64,000 nt of DNA from Stappia sp. WLB 29 (GTDB lineage Bacteria > Pseudomonadota > Alphaproteobacteria > Rhizobiales > Stappiaceae). Under the pieces are notes generated by a model, which was given only the letters and a program-made list of their open reading frames with translations, ran no database searches and was not told where the DNA came from. The stretch spans positions 117,324-181,323 of the forward strand of contig NZ_JALBGD010000005.1 in the NCBI RefSeq assembly GCF_023507705.1. The letters are read 5' to 3'. Shown one piece after another: positions 27,891-37,737 of the stretch; the stretch's first letter is position 1, and each line of letters starts with the position of its first letter. Position numbers and translations under genes: made by a program.

Positions 27891-28076
27891 ATGGTCAACG
27901 TGATCGCGGCGGCAGGCCTCGCCATTGGCGGCTATCTGCTGATACGGGCAGTGAGGCGGGAGATGTCGCGCGTCGAGCGGCGAGTTTCCGAGGCGGCACG
28001 GCGGGCGACCGGCGAGCTGCCGGTGAAGAAGCTGGAGCAGGACCCGGAGACGGGACGCTACCGCCCCAAGGACTGA
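27891..28076 (+). CDS. Small single-pass membrane protein, unknown function
   Basis: 61 residues: an N-terminal hydrophobic helix (VIAAAGLAIGGYLLIRAV), then a basic helix and a C-terminal EQDPETGRYRPKD tail. A strong GGGAGG 5 nt before the ATG and the 16-nt distance from the S49 peptidase gene indicate co-expression. I recognise no named family; it may help tether or regulate the protease. Confidence 0.7.
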   Translation: MVNVIAAAGLAIGGYLLIRAVRREMSRVERRVSEAARRATGELPVKKLEQDPETGRYRPKD

Positions 28077-28105
28077 CTTTCGGATTTCGCTCGCCATTGC
28101 CGCCG

Positions 28106-28130
28106 GGCGCCGCGAGAGGCTCGCGGCGCC
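28106..28130. other. Strong hairpin between convergent genes
   Basis: A perfect 11-bp stem, GGCGCCGCGAG (28106-28116) with CTCGCGGCGCC (28120-28130) and a 3-nt loop, lies between the small membrane protein gene and the convergent secreted-protein gene. There is no T-run on either side, so it may be a bidirectional 3'-end stabiliser more than a classical terminator. Confidence 0.55.
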
Positions 28131-28145
28131 GAGGCAATGTTCGGC

Positions 28146-28544
28146 TTAACGGTGAGTGGAGATCGTTCCCATCACCGCACGCGGACACATAGACTGCACG
28201 ACGACCGTGCCGTTCGGATAGACGTAGCGCACTGTGTCGCAAGTCTCGCTCTTCGCCGGGCGATGCCGGCGCGGACGTCTGTTCGGATTGTTCGGCACAT
28301 GTGTCAGGGTCGCGGCTGCGCGGGAGTCCATGCACTCGCGGGTGGCGCAAAGGATAACGCCATCGGCGGCCCCCTTGTGGCTCCACACGCGGCCACCCGA
28401 CGAATCGGTGCCGCTCGACTGGCCGCGGTCAGCACCCTGGCCGCCATTGGCGTTGTTGGCATGGGCGCTGTGGCCCGCTGCGGTCAAGGCAAGAGCCATG
28501 GTGGTGACGCCTGCCAATGCAAAAGTGCGAAATTTGAACATCAT
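28146..28544 (-). CDS. Secreted hypothetical protein
   Basis: 132 residues. The signal peptide ends at about AAGHSAHANN. The mature part is Gly/Ser/Asn-rich, then has paired cysteines (LCATRECMD and ETCDTVRYVYPNGTVVVQSMC) suggesting disulfides and a small beta-structured domain. GGAGG precedes the double ATG. No family recognised. The 269-nt gap upstream toward glyQ shows no other feature apart from the glyQ ribosome site. Confidence 0.6.
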   Translation of the reverse strand: MMFKFRTFALAGVTTMALALTAAGHSAHANNANGGQGADRGQSSGTDSSGGRVWSHKGAADGVILCATRECMDSRAAATLTHVPNNPNRRPRRHRPAKSETCDTVRYVYPNGTVVVQSMCPRAVMGTISTHR

Positions 28545-28813
28545 TCGATCCTCCGAGTTTCGGGCCGGGGACCATCCCCGGCGTCCGGTCCTCGATGGCG
28601 CGGGATTTGTCTCGCTCCTCTTTTCGTCATCGCAATTTCACAATGACGTAAGGTGAGTTCCGGTGCTGTGATCCTCGGCACAGTTTTCCGCGATCCGGCG
28701 ACGGACGGATCGGGCCTTGCGAAGAGGCCATGCCTTGACGTCACCGGGTGTTGATGGCACCTCTCGCCCGGGCCCTGCCGGGTCACCCATTCTTGCATTC
28801 AAGGACGACGCAG

Positions 28814-29773
28814 ATGACGAGCGAGACGGTGCCTGCGCACATGCGGCCCGAAAACTCCTTCCAGGGGTTGATCCTGACGCTTCAGAGGTTCTGGGCCGAT
28901 CAGGGTTGCGTTGTCCTGCAGCCCTACGACATGGAAGTGGGCGCCGGCACGTTCCATCCGGCGACGACCCTGCGCTCGCTCGGCCCGCGCCCCTGGAAGG
29001 CGGCCTATGTGCAGCCCTCGCGCCGGCCGACCGACGGACGCTACGGCGAGAACCCGAACCGGCTGCAGCACTACTACCAGTTCCAGGTGATCATGAAGCC
29101 GTCGCCGGAGAACCTGCAGGATCTCTACCTGCGCTCTCTCTATGCCATCGGCCTCGATCCCGCCCTGCACGACGTGCGCTTCGTCGAGGACGACTGGGAA
29201 AGCCCGACCCTGGGCGCCTGGGGACTCGGCTGGGAGTGCTGGTGCGACGGCATGGAAGTGTCGCAGTTCACTTACTTTCAGCAGGTCGCGGGCTTCGAAT
29301 GCGCGCCGGTCTCGGGCGAGCTGACTTACGGCCTGGAGCGCCTGGCCATGTACATCCAGGGCGTCGATAACGTCTACGACCTCAACTACAACGGCCGCGA
29401 GGGCGCCGAGAAGGTGACCTATGGCGACGTGTTCCTGCAGGCCGAGCAGGAATATTCCCGCCACAACTTCGAGCATGCCGACACCGAGATGCTGTTCCGC
29501 CACTTCCGCGACGCGGAGGAGGAATGCCGCCGCCTGCTCGACGCCGGCGCCAAGGCGCGCGAGGCTGCGGGCGCGAAGGTTCACCAGGTGGTGCTGCCGG
29601 CCTACGACCAGTGCATCAAGGCGAGCCACGCGTTCAACCTGCTGGATGCGCGCGGCGTCATTTCGGTGACCGAGCGACAGAGCTACATCCTGCGCGTACG
29701 CGAACTGGCGAAGGCCTGCGGCGCCGCATTCCTGGAGACGGAAGCCGGCGGGGTCGGCTACGCCGCCGAGTGA
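28814..29773 (+). CDS. glyQ: Glycyl-tRNA synthetase alpha subunit
   Basis: 319-residue catalytic alpha chain of the alpha2beta2 class II GlyRS. Hallmarks: [58 protein letters not shown] (motif 2 region), [21 protein letters not shown] and [12 protein letters not shown] (motif 3). AAGGA 8 nt before ATG 28814 sets the start. glyS lies about 2.8 kb downstream, separated by lemA and a DUF2207 gene. Confidence 0.97.
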   Translation: MTSETVPAHMRPENSFQGLILTLQRFWADQGCVVLQPYDMEVGAGTFHPATTLRSLGPRPWKAAYVQPSRRPTDGRYGENPNRLQHYYQFQVIMKPSPENLQDLYLRSLYAIGLDPALHDVRFVEDDWESPTLGAWGLGWECWCDGMEVSQFTYFQQVAGFECAPVSGELTYGLERLAMYIQGVDNVYDLNYNGREGAEKVTYGDVFLQAEQEYSRHNFEHADTEMLFRHFRDAEEECRRLLDAGAKAREAAGAKVHQVVLPAYDQCIKASHAFNLLDARGVISVTERQSYILRVRELAKACGAAFLETEAGGVGYAAE

Positions 29774-29923
29774 TGCGGTCCGGGTGAGGTTGGCAAGGCT
29801 TTCCGGTCGGCATTCGCCTGCCCGGTGACCTGCATCACATCTCCCTGCTCCGTCACGGTTTCCACTGCAGCCTGCTTGCAGTAGCGTTACGCGCATAATC
29901 GTGACTGGAAAGGGTTTCGCCTT

Positions 29924-30481
29924 ATGGCCACCTGGATCGTGCTCGGACTGATCGTCCTGATCGGCCTCTACCTCGTCTATATCTACAATGATCTGGTGCG
30001 GAAGCGGCAGATGGTGCGGGAAGGCTGGAGCGGCATCGATGTCCAGCTCAAGCGTCGGTCGGATCTCATTCCCAACCTCGTCGAGGCTGTGAAGGGCTAC
30101 GCCACGCACGAGCGCGCAGCGCTGGAGGCGGTCACCGAGATGCGGGCGCGGGCGGCGGGTGTCGACCGGAACGATGTTGCCGGCCGGGCACAGGCGGAAG
30201 GCATGCTGTCCCAGGCTCTCGGCAAGCTCTTTGCGGTCGCCGAGGCCTATCCGGACCTCAAGGCCAGCGCCAATTTCCGCGAACTTCAGTCGTCGCTGGA
30301 AAGCGTCGAGGACGCGTTGCAGATGGCGCGGCGCTACTACAATGGTGCGGTGCGTGCACTCAACGTCGTGGTCGAGAGCTTTCCGTCCAACCTGGTGGCC
30401 GGCCGCTTCGGCTTCACCCAGGAGGAGTATTTCGAGATCGAGGACCCGGCCGACCGGGCTGTGCCCAAGGTCAGCTTCTGA
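29924..30481 (+). CDS. lemA: LemA family protein
   Basis: 185 residues: an N-terminal transmembrane helix ([21 protein letters not shown]), then the helical LemA domain with [23 protein letters not shown] and [23 protein letters not shown]. LemA proteins are membrane-anchored helical bundles of unclear function, frequently paired with DUF2207 membrane proteins, as here (17-nt gap). Confidence 0.92.
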   Translation: MATWIVLGLIVLIGLYLVYIYNDLVRKRQMVREGWSGIDVQLKRRSDLIPNLVEAVKGYATHERAALEAVTEMRARAAGVDRNDVAGRAQAEGMLSQALGKLFAVAEAYPDLKASANFRELQSSLESVEDALQMARRYYNGAVRALNVVVESFPSNLVAGRFGFTQEEYFEIEDPADRAVPKVSF

Positions 30482-30498
30482 AGAGGAGCGGTCCTGCC

Positions 30499-32442
30499 AT
30501 GCGCGTCCCTGCCGTCCTGATCGCGTTTTGCGCCTTTCTCGCCGCGGGCCTGCTGGTGTTCGCACCGGCGGCGGCACATGCCGACGAGCGCATCCTCGCC
30601 TTCAATTCGACCATCGAGGTGGCGAGCAACGGCGAGCTGACCGTCACCGAAACGATTCGCGTGCGCGCCGAGGGCAACCAGATCCGCCGCGGCATCTTTC
30701 GCGACATCCCGCTGGTCTTCGAGACGGAAAGCGGCCGCAAGGCACGCGCCGGCTTCGATCTCGTCTCGGTGGAGCGGGACGGCGAGGAAGACGGCTATTC
30801 GGTCAATCGCGGCGGCAGCGGCGTGCGCATCTATATCGGCCGCGAGGACACGTTCCTGCAGCCGGGCACCTACACCTACACCATCGTCTACCGGACCGAC
30901 CGGCAGGTACGGTTCTTCGAGACCCATGACGAGGTCTACTGGAACGCCACCGGCAACGAGTGGGACTTTCCGATAGACCGGGCGACGGCGCGCATCGTTC
31001 TGCCGGACGGGGCGAGCGTCGCCGCCCACGCGGCCTATACCGGCCCTTATGGCGCGTCCGGCCAGGACTACACGTCGAGGCTCGAGGGCGGCGGGCGCAG
31101 CGTCCTGTTCGCCACGACCCGGCCGCTGGGGCCGCGCGAGGGGCTGACCGTCGTCGCCGAAATGCCGAAGGGCGTCGTCACGGAGCCGACGGCCGACCAG
31201 GAACTCGGTTATTTCCTGCAGGACCATCTGGGCGAGATCCTCGGCGGCATCGGCCTTGCGCTCGTCCTGGCCTACTACCTTTGGGCCTGGTGGTCGGTCG
31301 GGCGCGACCCGCCCAAGGGCGTGATCTTTCCGCGCTTCGAGGGGCCGGACGGCATCTCGCCGGCCCTGTCCAACTATATCGCGCGCAAGGGCTTCGGCGA
31401 TGGCGGCTGGCGCGCGCTCTCCGCCGCCTGCCTCAGCCTTGCGGTCAAGGGCAAGCTGGTGCTGGACGACCTCGCCGGCGACCTGACGATGATCCGCCCG
31501 GACGGAACGCGCGGCAACTATGCCGGGCTGCCCAAGGGCGAGAAGGCGATCGCCAACTGGCTCGACAATCGCGACGGCAGCTTCACCGTGTCCAAGGCCA
31601 ACGGCACCTCGGTCCAGAAGCTCGGCAACACCTTCCGCGGCGCCATCGAAGGCGAGAACCGCAACCGTTACTACAAGGCCAACCGGTTCTATCTGGTGCC
31701 CGGTGTCGCGCTGTCCATTCTGACGATTTTCGCGCTGCTCGCCTTCGGCAATCTCAGCGAGGAGCAGATCGCGATCATGATCCCGATCTTCATGGTCACC
31801 TTCGTCGTGGTGATGTTCGCGGTGCAGATCGGCAAGGCGATCCGCCGCCCCGGCAGGATGGCGCTGCGCATCGTGTTCGTTCTCGTCGTCTTCTCGTTCG
31901 TCACGCTGGGACACGTCACGGCATCGGCGGTGCTGCTGCAGCTGCAGGGGGAGATTCCTCCGCTCGCGCTCATCGCCATCGGGTTGCTGGCGGTGAACTT
32001 TCTGTTCTTCTTCCTGATCGGCGCCCCGACTGCGCTCGGCCGCAGCACGATGGACGAGATCGAGGGCCTGAAGATGTATCTTCAGGTCGCCGAGAAGGAC
32101 CGGATGAACATGCAGGGCGCCCCGCAGATGAGCCCCTCGCATTTCGAGACCCTGCTGCCCTACGCGGTCGCGCTCGATGTGGAAAAGCCCTGGTCGAAGG
32201 CCTTCGAGGCCTGGTTGCTGACGGCAGCCGGCGCTGCGGTGGCCGCCTCCTATGCGCCGGGCTGGTATTCGGGTCGCAGCTTCGACGCGCACAACATCTC
32301 CGGCACGCTCGGCAAGAGCGTCGAGGCCATGTCCGGTACGTTCTCCTCCTCGTTGCCTGCGCCTAAGTCGTCGAGCTCCGGCGGGGGCGGGGGCGGCTTT
32401 TCCGGCGGTGGCGGCGGTGGCGGCGGCGGCGGCGGCTGGTAG
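30499..32442 (+). CDS. DUF2207 membrane protein with poly-glycine tail
   Basis: 647 residues. A signal peptide (to AAAHADE) is followed by an extracytoplasmic beta-rich DUF2207 domain (about 28-230), a transmembrane helix near 240-262, a cytoplasmic middle part, and more transmembrane helices at about 400-520. It ends in a Ser-rich stretch then near-uninterrupted Gly with one FSGG interruption and a final Trp. Such Gly tails are typical of the family. It probably forms a complex with LemA; the function is not established. Confidence 0.88.
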   Translation: MRVPAVLIAFCAFLAAGLLVFAPAAAHADERILAFNSTIEVASNGELTVTETIRVRAEGNQIRRGIFRDIPLVFETESGRKARAGFDLVSVERDGEEDGYSVNRGGSGVRIYIGREDTFLQPGTYTYTIVYRTDRQVRFFETHDEVYWNATGNEWDFPIDRATARIVLPDGASVAAHAAYTGPYGASGQDYTSRLEGGGRSVLFATTRPLGPREGLTVVAEMPKGVVTEPTADQELGYFLQDHLGEILGGIGLALVLAYYLWAWWSVGRDPPKGVIFPRFEGPDGISPALSNYIARKGFGDGGWRALSAACLSLAVKGKLVLDDLAGDLTMIRPDGTRGNYAGLPKGEKAIANWLDNRDGSFTVSKANGTSVQKLGNTFRGAIEGENRNRYYKANRFYLVPGVALSILTIFALLAFGNLSEEQIAIMIPIFMVTFVVVMFAVQIGKAIRRPGRMALRIVFVLVVFSFVTLGHVTASAVLLQLQGEIPPLALIAIGLLAVNFLFFFLIGAPTALGRSTMDEIEGLKMYLQVAEKDRMNMQGAPQMSPSHFETLLPYAVALDVEKPWSKAFEAWLLTAAGAAVAASYAPGWYSGRSFDAHNISGTLGKSVEAMSGTFSSSLPAPKSSSSGGGGGGFSGGGGGGGGGGGW

Positions 32443-32466
32443 GCCGGTACAGCCCCGACAGCACGC

Positions 32467-32489
32467 GCGGGGGTGACTTTTTCCCCCGC
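32467..32489 (+). other. Hairpin after the DUF2207 gene
   Basis: GCGGGGG (32467-32473) pairs with CCCCCGC (32483-32489) around a 9-nt loop containing TTTTT. The downstream sequence TCTTGCT is only weakly T-rich. It could attenuate transcription between DUF2207 and glyS. Confidence 0.45.
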
Positions 32490-32558
32490 TCTTGCTAACG
32501 GACGCGCAACAGTCACGGTCGCCGGCTGCCCGGCTGCCCAACCATTCGAGACCTCCCG

Positions 32559-34637
32559 ATGCCCGATCTTCTTCTGGAGCTTTTCAGCGAGGAAATTCCC
32601 GCCCGCATGCAGCGCCGTGCTGCAGAGGACCTGAAGTCGCTGGTGACCAATGCGCTGGTCGAGGCGGGCGTCACCTATGAGGGCGCGAAGGCGTTTTCCA
32701 CCCCGCGGCGGCTGGCGCTGCATATCGCCGGGCTGACGGCCGGTTCGAAGCCGACCCGCGAGGAGCGCAAGGGCCCGCGCGTCGGATCGCCGGAAAAGGC
32801 GCTGGAAGGCTTCCTGCGCGGTGCGGGGCTTGCCTCCATCGACGAGGCGCAGGTCGTCTCCGACCCGAAGAAGGGCGACTTCTACGTCGCGGTGATCGAG
32901 AAGCCCGGCCGCTCGACGCCGGACATCGTCGCCGAGGTGATGCCGGGCATCGTCCGCGGCTTCCCCTGGCCGAAGTCGATGCGCTGGGGCGGCGGACAGC
33001 TGCGCTGGGTGCGCCCGCTCCACTCCATCGTCGCGACCTTCGGGCCCGAGACCGAGGAGCCGGAAGTGGTGCCCTTCGAGATCGACGGCATCGTCTCGTC
33101 CAACACGACGCGCGGCCACCGCTTCCTGGCGCCGGATGCCTTCGAGGTGCGGCGGCTGGAGGACTATGCCGACAAGCTGGAGAAGGCGAAGGTCGTGCTC
33201 GACGCCGACCGGCGCAAGGACATCATCGTCAATGATGCGCGTAACCGCGCCATGGCGCTGGGCCTGGAACTGGTCGAGGACGAGGGCCTGCTCGAGGAAG
33301 TCGCCGGCCTGGTGGAATGGCCGGTCGTACTGGTCGGCAGCTTCGACGAGGCGTTCCTGGAACTGCCCGACGAGGTCATCCGCCTGACCATCCGCGCCAA
33401 CCAGAAGTGCTTCGTGATGCGCGATCCGGCAACGGGCCGCCTGTCCAACCGCTTCGTCGCCGTGTCCAACATCGTCGCCTCCGACGGCGGCGCGACGATC
33501 ATCGCCGGCAACGAAAAGGTGATCCGCGCCCGCCTGTCCGATGCCCGCTTCTTCTGGGAAACCGACCTCAAGGCGCCGCTGGAAAGCCGGCTGCCGAAGC
33601 TCGACAGCGTCGTCTTCCACGAAAAGCTCGGCACGCAGGGCGCGCGGGTGAACCGGCTCGAGGCGCTGGCGCGCGAGATCGCCCCGCTGGTCGGGGCCGA
33701 TGTGGAAAAGGCCGCGCGGGCCGCGCGCCTTGCCAAGGCCGACCTGCCGACGCAGATGGTCTACGAATTCCCCGAGCTGCAGGGCCAGATGGGTCGCACC
33801 TATGCGGAGCTGCAGGGCGAGGACGCCTCCGTCGCCCGCGCCATCGAGGAGCACTACAAGCCGCAAGGCCCGTCCGATGAAGTGCCGACCGATCCGGTCT
33901 CCGTCGCGGTGGCGCTCGCCGACAAGCTCGACCTCTTGACCGGCTTCTGGGCCATCGACGAGAAGCCGACCGGCTCCAAGGACCCCTTCGCCCTGCGCCG
34001 CGCCGCACTCGGCGTGATCCGCATCGTGCTGGAGAACGGGCTGCGGCTGCGCCTCTCCGCGTCGCTTGCCAGCGCCAATGCCGCGATGAGGGAGACCGGC
34101 GGCGAGCTGCGCCAGGACCTCCTCTCCTTCTTCGCCGATCGTCTGAAAGTGCATCTGCGCGAGCAGGGTGCCCGTCACGACCTGATCGACGCGGTCTTCG
34201 CGCTGGAGGGGCAGGACGACCTGTTGATGGTGGTGCGCCGGGTCGAGGCCCTGGGCGCGTTCCTGGCGACCGAGGACGGGGCGAACCTTCTGGCCGGCAC
34301 CAAGCGTGCGGCCAACATCCTGCGCGCCGAGGAAAAGAAGGACGGCGCGGCGATTTCCGGCGCGCCGCACGCCGATCACCTGGCCGAGCCGGCGGAGATC
34401 GCCCTGGCGGCAGCCATCGATACGGCGCGCTCGCAGATCCGCGACGCGCTGTCTCGCGAGGACTTCGCCGGCGCGATGACGGCGCTGGCGGGCCTGCGCG
34501 CGCCGGTGGATAAGTTCTTCGACGACATCCTGGTCAATGCGGAAGATGCGGACCTGCGCCTCAACCGCCTGCGGCTGCTCGCCGAGATCCGCGAGGCGAC
34601 CCGCGAGGTGGCCGACTTCTCGAAGATCGCCGGCTAG
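32559..34637 (+). CDS. glyS: Glycyl-tRNA synthetase beta subunit
   Basis: 692-residue beta chain that binds tRNA-Gly. [18 protein letters not shown] is the standard N-terminus. [31 protein letters not shown], the HD-like domain segment [11 protein letters not shown], and [15 protein letters not shown] are all conserved. The C-terminal anticodon-binding-like domain is complete. The length is as expected. Confidence 0.97.
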   Translation: MPDLLLELFSEEIPARMQRRAAEDLKSLVTNALVEAGVTYEGAKAFSTPRRLALHIAGLTAGSKPTREERKGPRVGSPEKALEGFLRGAGLASIDEAQVVSDPKKGDFYVAVIEKPGRSTPDIVAEVMPGIVRGFPWPKSMRWGGGQLRWVRPLHSIVATFGPETEEPEVVPFEIDGIVSSNTTRGHRFLAPDAFEVRRLEDYADKLEKAKVVLDADRRKDIIVNDARNRAMALGLELVEDEGLLEEVAGLVEWPVVLVGSFDEAFLELPDEVIRLTIRANQKCFVMRDPATGRLSNRFVAVSNIVASDGGATIIAGNEKVIRARLSDARFFWETDLKAPLESRLPKLDSVVFHEKLGTQGARVNRLEALAREIAPLVGADVEKAARAARLAKADLPTQMVYEFPELQGQMGRTYAELQGEDASVARAIEEHYKPQGPSDEVPTDPVSVAVALADKLDLLTGFWAIDEKPTGSKDPFALRRAALGVIRIVLENGLRLRLSASLASANAAMRETGGELRQDLLSFFADRLKVHLREQGARHDLIDAVFALEGQDDLLMVVRRVEALGAFLATEDGANLLAGTKRAANILRAEEKKDGAAISGAPHADHLAEPAEIALAAAIDTARSQIRDALSREDFAGAMTALAGLRAPVDKFFDDILVNAEDADLRLNRLRLLAEIREATREVADFSKIAG

Positions 34638-34660
34638 GACGCCGGCTGCAGGACAAAGAA

Positions 34661-34695
34661 AAAGGGCGCGGAACCGGCAGGTCCCGCGCCCTTTT
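34661..34695. terminator. Bidirectional terminator between glyS and MFS gene
   Basis: AAAGGGCGCGG (34661-34671) pairs with CCGCGCCCTTT (34684-34694) around a 12-nt loop. A-rich and T-rich flanks allow termination in both directions. It lies between the convergent glyS and MFS stops. Confidence 0.85.
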
Positions 34696-34721
34696 CGTGT
34701 GTCGTGGCGGTCCCGCCTGGT

Positions 34722-35981
34722 TTACTGCGCCGGTGCGCCGGCCAGCCGGGCGACCGGCTCTTCCTTGATCGGCCAGTGCACGACCGCGGCAAAGAGGCCG
34801 AGCGCGATGCCGATATACCAGATCACGTCGTAGGAGCCGGTCTGGTCGTAGAGCCGGCCGCCGAGCCAGACGCCGAGGAACGAGCCGATCTGGTGCGAGA
34901 AGAACACGAAGCCGAACAGCGTCGCCATGTAGCGCGGGCCGAACATCACCGCGACGAGGCCGGAGGTCGGCGGCACCGTGGAGAGCCACAGGAAGCCCAT
35001 CGTGCCGGCGAAGATCAGCACGCTCAGCGGCGTTGCCGGCGCCATCAGGAAGAGGGTGATTGCAATGGCGCGGCCGAGATAGATCAGCGACAGGAAATAG
35101 GGCTTCGACCAGCGCCCGCCGATATAGCCCGCGGCAAGCGCCCCGAACACGTTGCACAGGCCGATCAGCGCGATGGCGATGGCGCCCCATTTCGGATCGA
35201 GGCCGAGATCGGCGATATAGGGCGGCAGGTGCACGGTGATGAAGGCGACATGGAAGCCGCAGACGAAGAAGCCGAAGGTCAGCAGGATGAAGCCGCGGGT
35301 GCGGAACGCCTCGGAAATCGCTTCGGTGAGCTTCTGGTCGGCAATGGCCGAGCCCGGCACGTAGGCGGCGGGCTTGCCCTTCAGTGCGACCGCCAGGAAT
35401 GGGATCAGCAGCATCAGGCCGGCCAGCACATAGAGGCTGTCGTGCCAGCCGAGCCCGTCGATGAGGCCCTGGCTGAGCGGGGCGAACAGGAACTGGCCGA
35501 AGGAGCCGGCCGCCGTGCCGATGCCGAAGGCGAGGGAGCGGCGCTCCGGCGTGACGGCGCGCCCGAAGGCGGCGAGCACCAGCGAGAAGGACGAGAAGGC
35601 GACGCCGAGGCCGATCATCACGCCGCCGGCGACATGCAGCAGCAAGGGGCTTTCCGCCTGGGCCATCAGCAGGAGGCCGAGCGTGTAGACGATGCCGCCG
35701 AAGGCGAGCGTGCGCGCCGTGCCGAAACGGTCGGAGACCATGCCGGCGATCGGCTGCGCCGCGCCCCAGACGAGGTTCTGGATGGCCAGCGCAAGGGCGA
35801 AGATCTCGCGCGACCAGTCGCGCGCCTCGGTCATCGGGGCGAGGAACAGGCCGAGCGCGGAGCGCGGGCCGAAGCTGAGCAGGGCGATCAGGCAGCCGCA
35901 GACGATGATCAGCGGCAGGTTGGGGGAGGCCTTGGGAAGGGGAGAGCCGGAGGTCGGCGCGCGGGTCGCGGAAGTGGTCAC
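34722..35981 (-). CDS. MFS transporter
   Basis: 419 residues, 12 predicted transmembrane helices. The loop 2-3 motif appears as GMVSDRFGTART and GLGVAFSSFSLVLAAFGR is in helix 5. It resembles the oxalate/formate antiporter or monocarboxylate-porter-like branch, but the substrate is unknown. GTG 35981 with AGGA 9 nt upstream is used; an ATG at 36059 would add a 26-residue low-complexity N-terminus. Confidence 0.82.
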   Translation of the reverse strand: MTTSATRAPTSGSPLPKASPNLPLIIVCGCLIALLSFGPRSALGLFLAPMTEARDWSREIFALALAIQNLVWGAAQPIAGMVSDRFGTARTLAFGGIVYTLGLLLMAQAESPLLLHVAGGVMIGLGVAFSSFSLVLAAFGRAVTPERRSLAFGIGTAAGSFGQFLFAPLSQGLIDGLGWHDSLYVLAGLMLLIPFLAVALKGKPAAYVPGSAIADQKLTEAISEAFRTRGFILLTFGFFVCGFHVAFITVHLPPYIADLGLDPKWGAIAIALIGLCNVFGALAAGYIGGRWSKPYFLSLIYLGRAIAITLFLMAPATPLSVLIFAGTMGFLWLSTVPPTSGLVAVMFGPRYMATLFGFVFFSHQIGSFLGVWLGGRLYDQTGSYDVIWYIGIALGLFAAVVHWPIKEEPVARLAGAPAQ

Positions 35982-36224
35982 GTCGTAGGGTCCTGTCACT
36001 GCGGCAGGTCGGGGGAAGGCGCCGCTCGGCGAAAGAGCGTTGCTGCCGCCTGCCGGCATGCTGAGGAGGTCTGCCTGACGCGCGCCCTAGCGGGCGGCAC
36101 GAAACTGGCGAGGCCGGTTGGCCCGAGTATGCGCGATCGCGCATCGGTGAAAAAGCGAAACAAATTCATGTTTCGCTTTCACATCCCTGATGAATGTGCG
36201 GACGGCTCATGCCGGTCCCGGTGC

Positions 36225-36947
36225 TCAGATCGGCTGCTGGGCGAGGCCCTTGCCGTGGATCGGGCCGGTCGGCAGGTTGGTCGGCGAGCCGCCCTCCGGC
36301 TCGAAGGTGATCTCGTAGAGCTGGTCGCGGCGGGGCGGCGGCAGCCCCTCGACGGTGAGTCGCGTGCCCGTTCCATCGGGCAGCAGGCCGAGCGAGACCG
36401 GCGGGCCTTCCTCGGTCGGCTTGGTCCAGACCTGCATGACCTGGCCTTGCGGGACAGCGGCACCGTCCAGCAGGGTGATCCAGGTGGTGTTGTCGGCCGC
36501 GCCTTCCACGAGGGCGACCGGCTTGCCGCCGGCATCCAGCAGCACGGCGACCACCGTCGGCTGCGGCATGGTGAGCAGCGACCAGCCGAGCGCGAGGGCC
36601 AGTACCAGCGAAGCGGCAAGGCTTCCCAGCGCGGCGAGGCGCCAGCGGCTGTCGGCGGGTTTGTCGCTGCGTTCCTTCGCAGCAAGCGGAACGACATTGC
36701 CGGCCGGCTCGGAGGCCTCGGCCGGCACCTCATCGAGGCGGGCGGCGACACGAGTCCACAGTTCCTCCGGCAGAGGAACCTCTTCGGCGGTCGCATCCAA
36801 CTCGCCGAAGCGGGCGCGGGCGCGCTCCAGCCTTGCGGCGACCACAGGATCGGCAGCGGCAAGCGCCTCGATCTCGGCCTGTTCCGCCTCGCTGGCAAGG
36901 CCGAGCACGACCTCGTCGATGCGTTCGTCGAGCGGGCGCTGCGTCAT
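36225..36947 (-). CDS. Anti-sigma factor, RskA type
   Basis: 240 residues. The N-terminal cytoplasmic anti-sigma domain (DERIDEVVLGLASEAEQAEIEAL and PLPEELWTRVAARLDEV) is followed by one transmembrane helix (RLAALGSLAASLVLALALGW, about 105-125) and a periplasmic RskA-type beta domain with MQVWTKPTEEGPPVSLGLLP. Its ATG overlaps the TGA of the ECF sigma gene by 4 nt (ATGA), so the two are translationally coupled. Confidence 0.87.
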   Translation of the reverse strand: MTQRPLDERIDEVVLGLASEAEQAEIEALAAADPVVAARLERARARFGELDATAEEVPLPEELWTRVAARLDEVPAEASEPAGNVVPLAAKERSDKPADSRWRLAALGSLAASLVLALALGWSLLTMPQPTVVAVLLDAGGKPVALVEGAADNTTWITLLDGAAVPQGQVMQVWTKPTEEGPPVSLGLLPDGTGTRLTVEGLPPPRRDQLYEITFEPEGGSPTNLPTGPIHGKGLAQQPI

Positions 36948-37477
36948 GACAGGCACTCCCGCAGCTGCGTGAGGCCGCGCCTCAACCACGCCTTCACCGA
37001 GCCGAGCGGCGCCTTCATGCGCCCGGAAATCTCGCCGTGGCTGTAGCCGAGCACGTAGGAGGCGAGGATCGCCATGCGCTTGCTGGGCTCCAGTGCCGAG
37101 AGGCAGCGGCGGAGGTCGCTGTTGGCATCCAGCCGGTGATAGGCGTCTTCCAGCACGCTCTCGTCCGCCGCCTCGTCGAAAGTTTCCATGTCGCCATGCT
37201 GTGCGTCGCGCTCGCCCTGGCGCAGCAGGGTGAGGCAGCGGTTGCGCAGGATCGTGTAGATCCAGCCCGTGGCGCTGCCGCGTTCGGGATCGAACTGGCC
37301 GGCGTTGCGCCAGAGCGCGACGAAGCTTTCCTGCACCGCATCCTCGGCAAGGTCGCGGCGGCGCAGCATGCGCAGCGCGACGCCGAGCATCCGCTTGCCT
37401 TCGTGGTCCATCAGGGTCTTCAACGCGACGCGGTCGCCGGCGGCGCAGGCTGCGACAAGGGCGCTGTGGTCGATCAA
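36944..37477 (-). CDS. ECF RNA polymerase sigma factor (SigK-like)
   Basis: 177 residues from TTG 37477. Region 2 is MLGVALRMLRRRDLAEDAVQESFVALWRN; region 4 has EPSKRMAILASYVLGYSHGEISGRMKAPLGSVKAWLRRGL (helix-turn-helix). The start is not certain: the frame is open upstream with an ATG at 37651, but the added residues do not look like sigma factor. Held inactive by the coupled RskA-like protein and presumably released by envelope stress. The DUF4394 gene lies 260 nt upstream on the same strand and may be a regulon member. Confidence 0.87.
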   Translation of the reverse strand: MIDHSALVAACAAGDRVALKTLMDHEGKRMLGVALRMLRRRDLAEDAVQESFVALWRNAGQFDPERGSATGWIYTILRNRCLTLLRQGERDAQHGDMETFDEAADESVLEDAYHRLDANSDLRRCLSALEPSKRMAILASYVLGYSHGEISGRMKAPLGSVKAWLRRGLTQLRECLS

Positions 37478-37737
37478 GGTCCCGCTCTTCTTCCGCCGGT
37501 CAGTGTCGGCCGGCCCGGGAGGAGGGGCTGCGGCTCGCCATGCAGTCGCAGCCGATGGTGGAGGTTTTACAATCGATTGGCAAAGGAAATTCCGAACATC
37601 CTGCTGTCTTGCTGCCGCGGCGGCAGCTTGTGGCACGGTAAAGGATGCCATGGCTGTGCACCGGCATGGGCAGCGCGGGAGGGCCCGAGGGACGGGGCCG
37701 GCACCCGGCGGTGCCGACCCCCAACGGCCGTCTTGGC

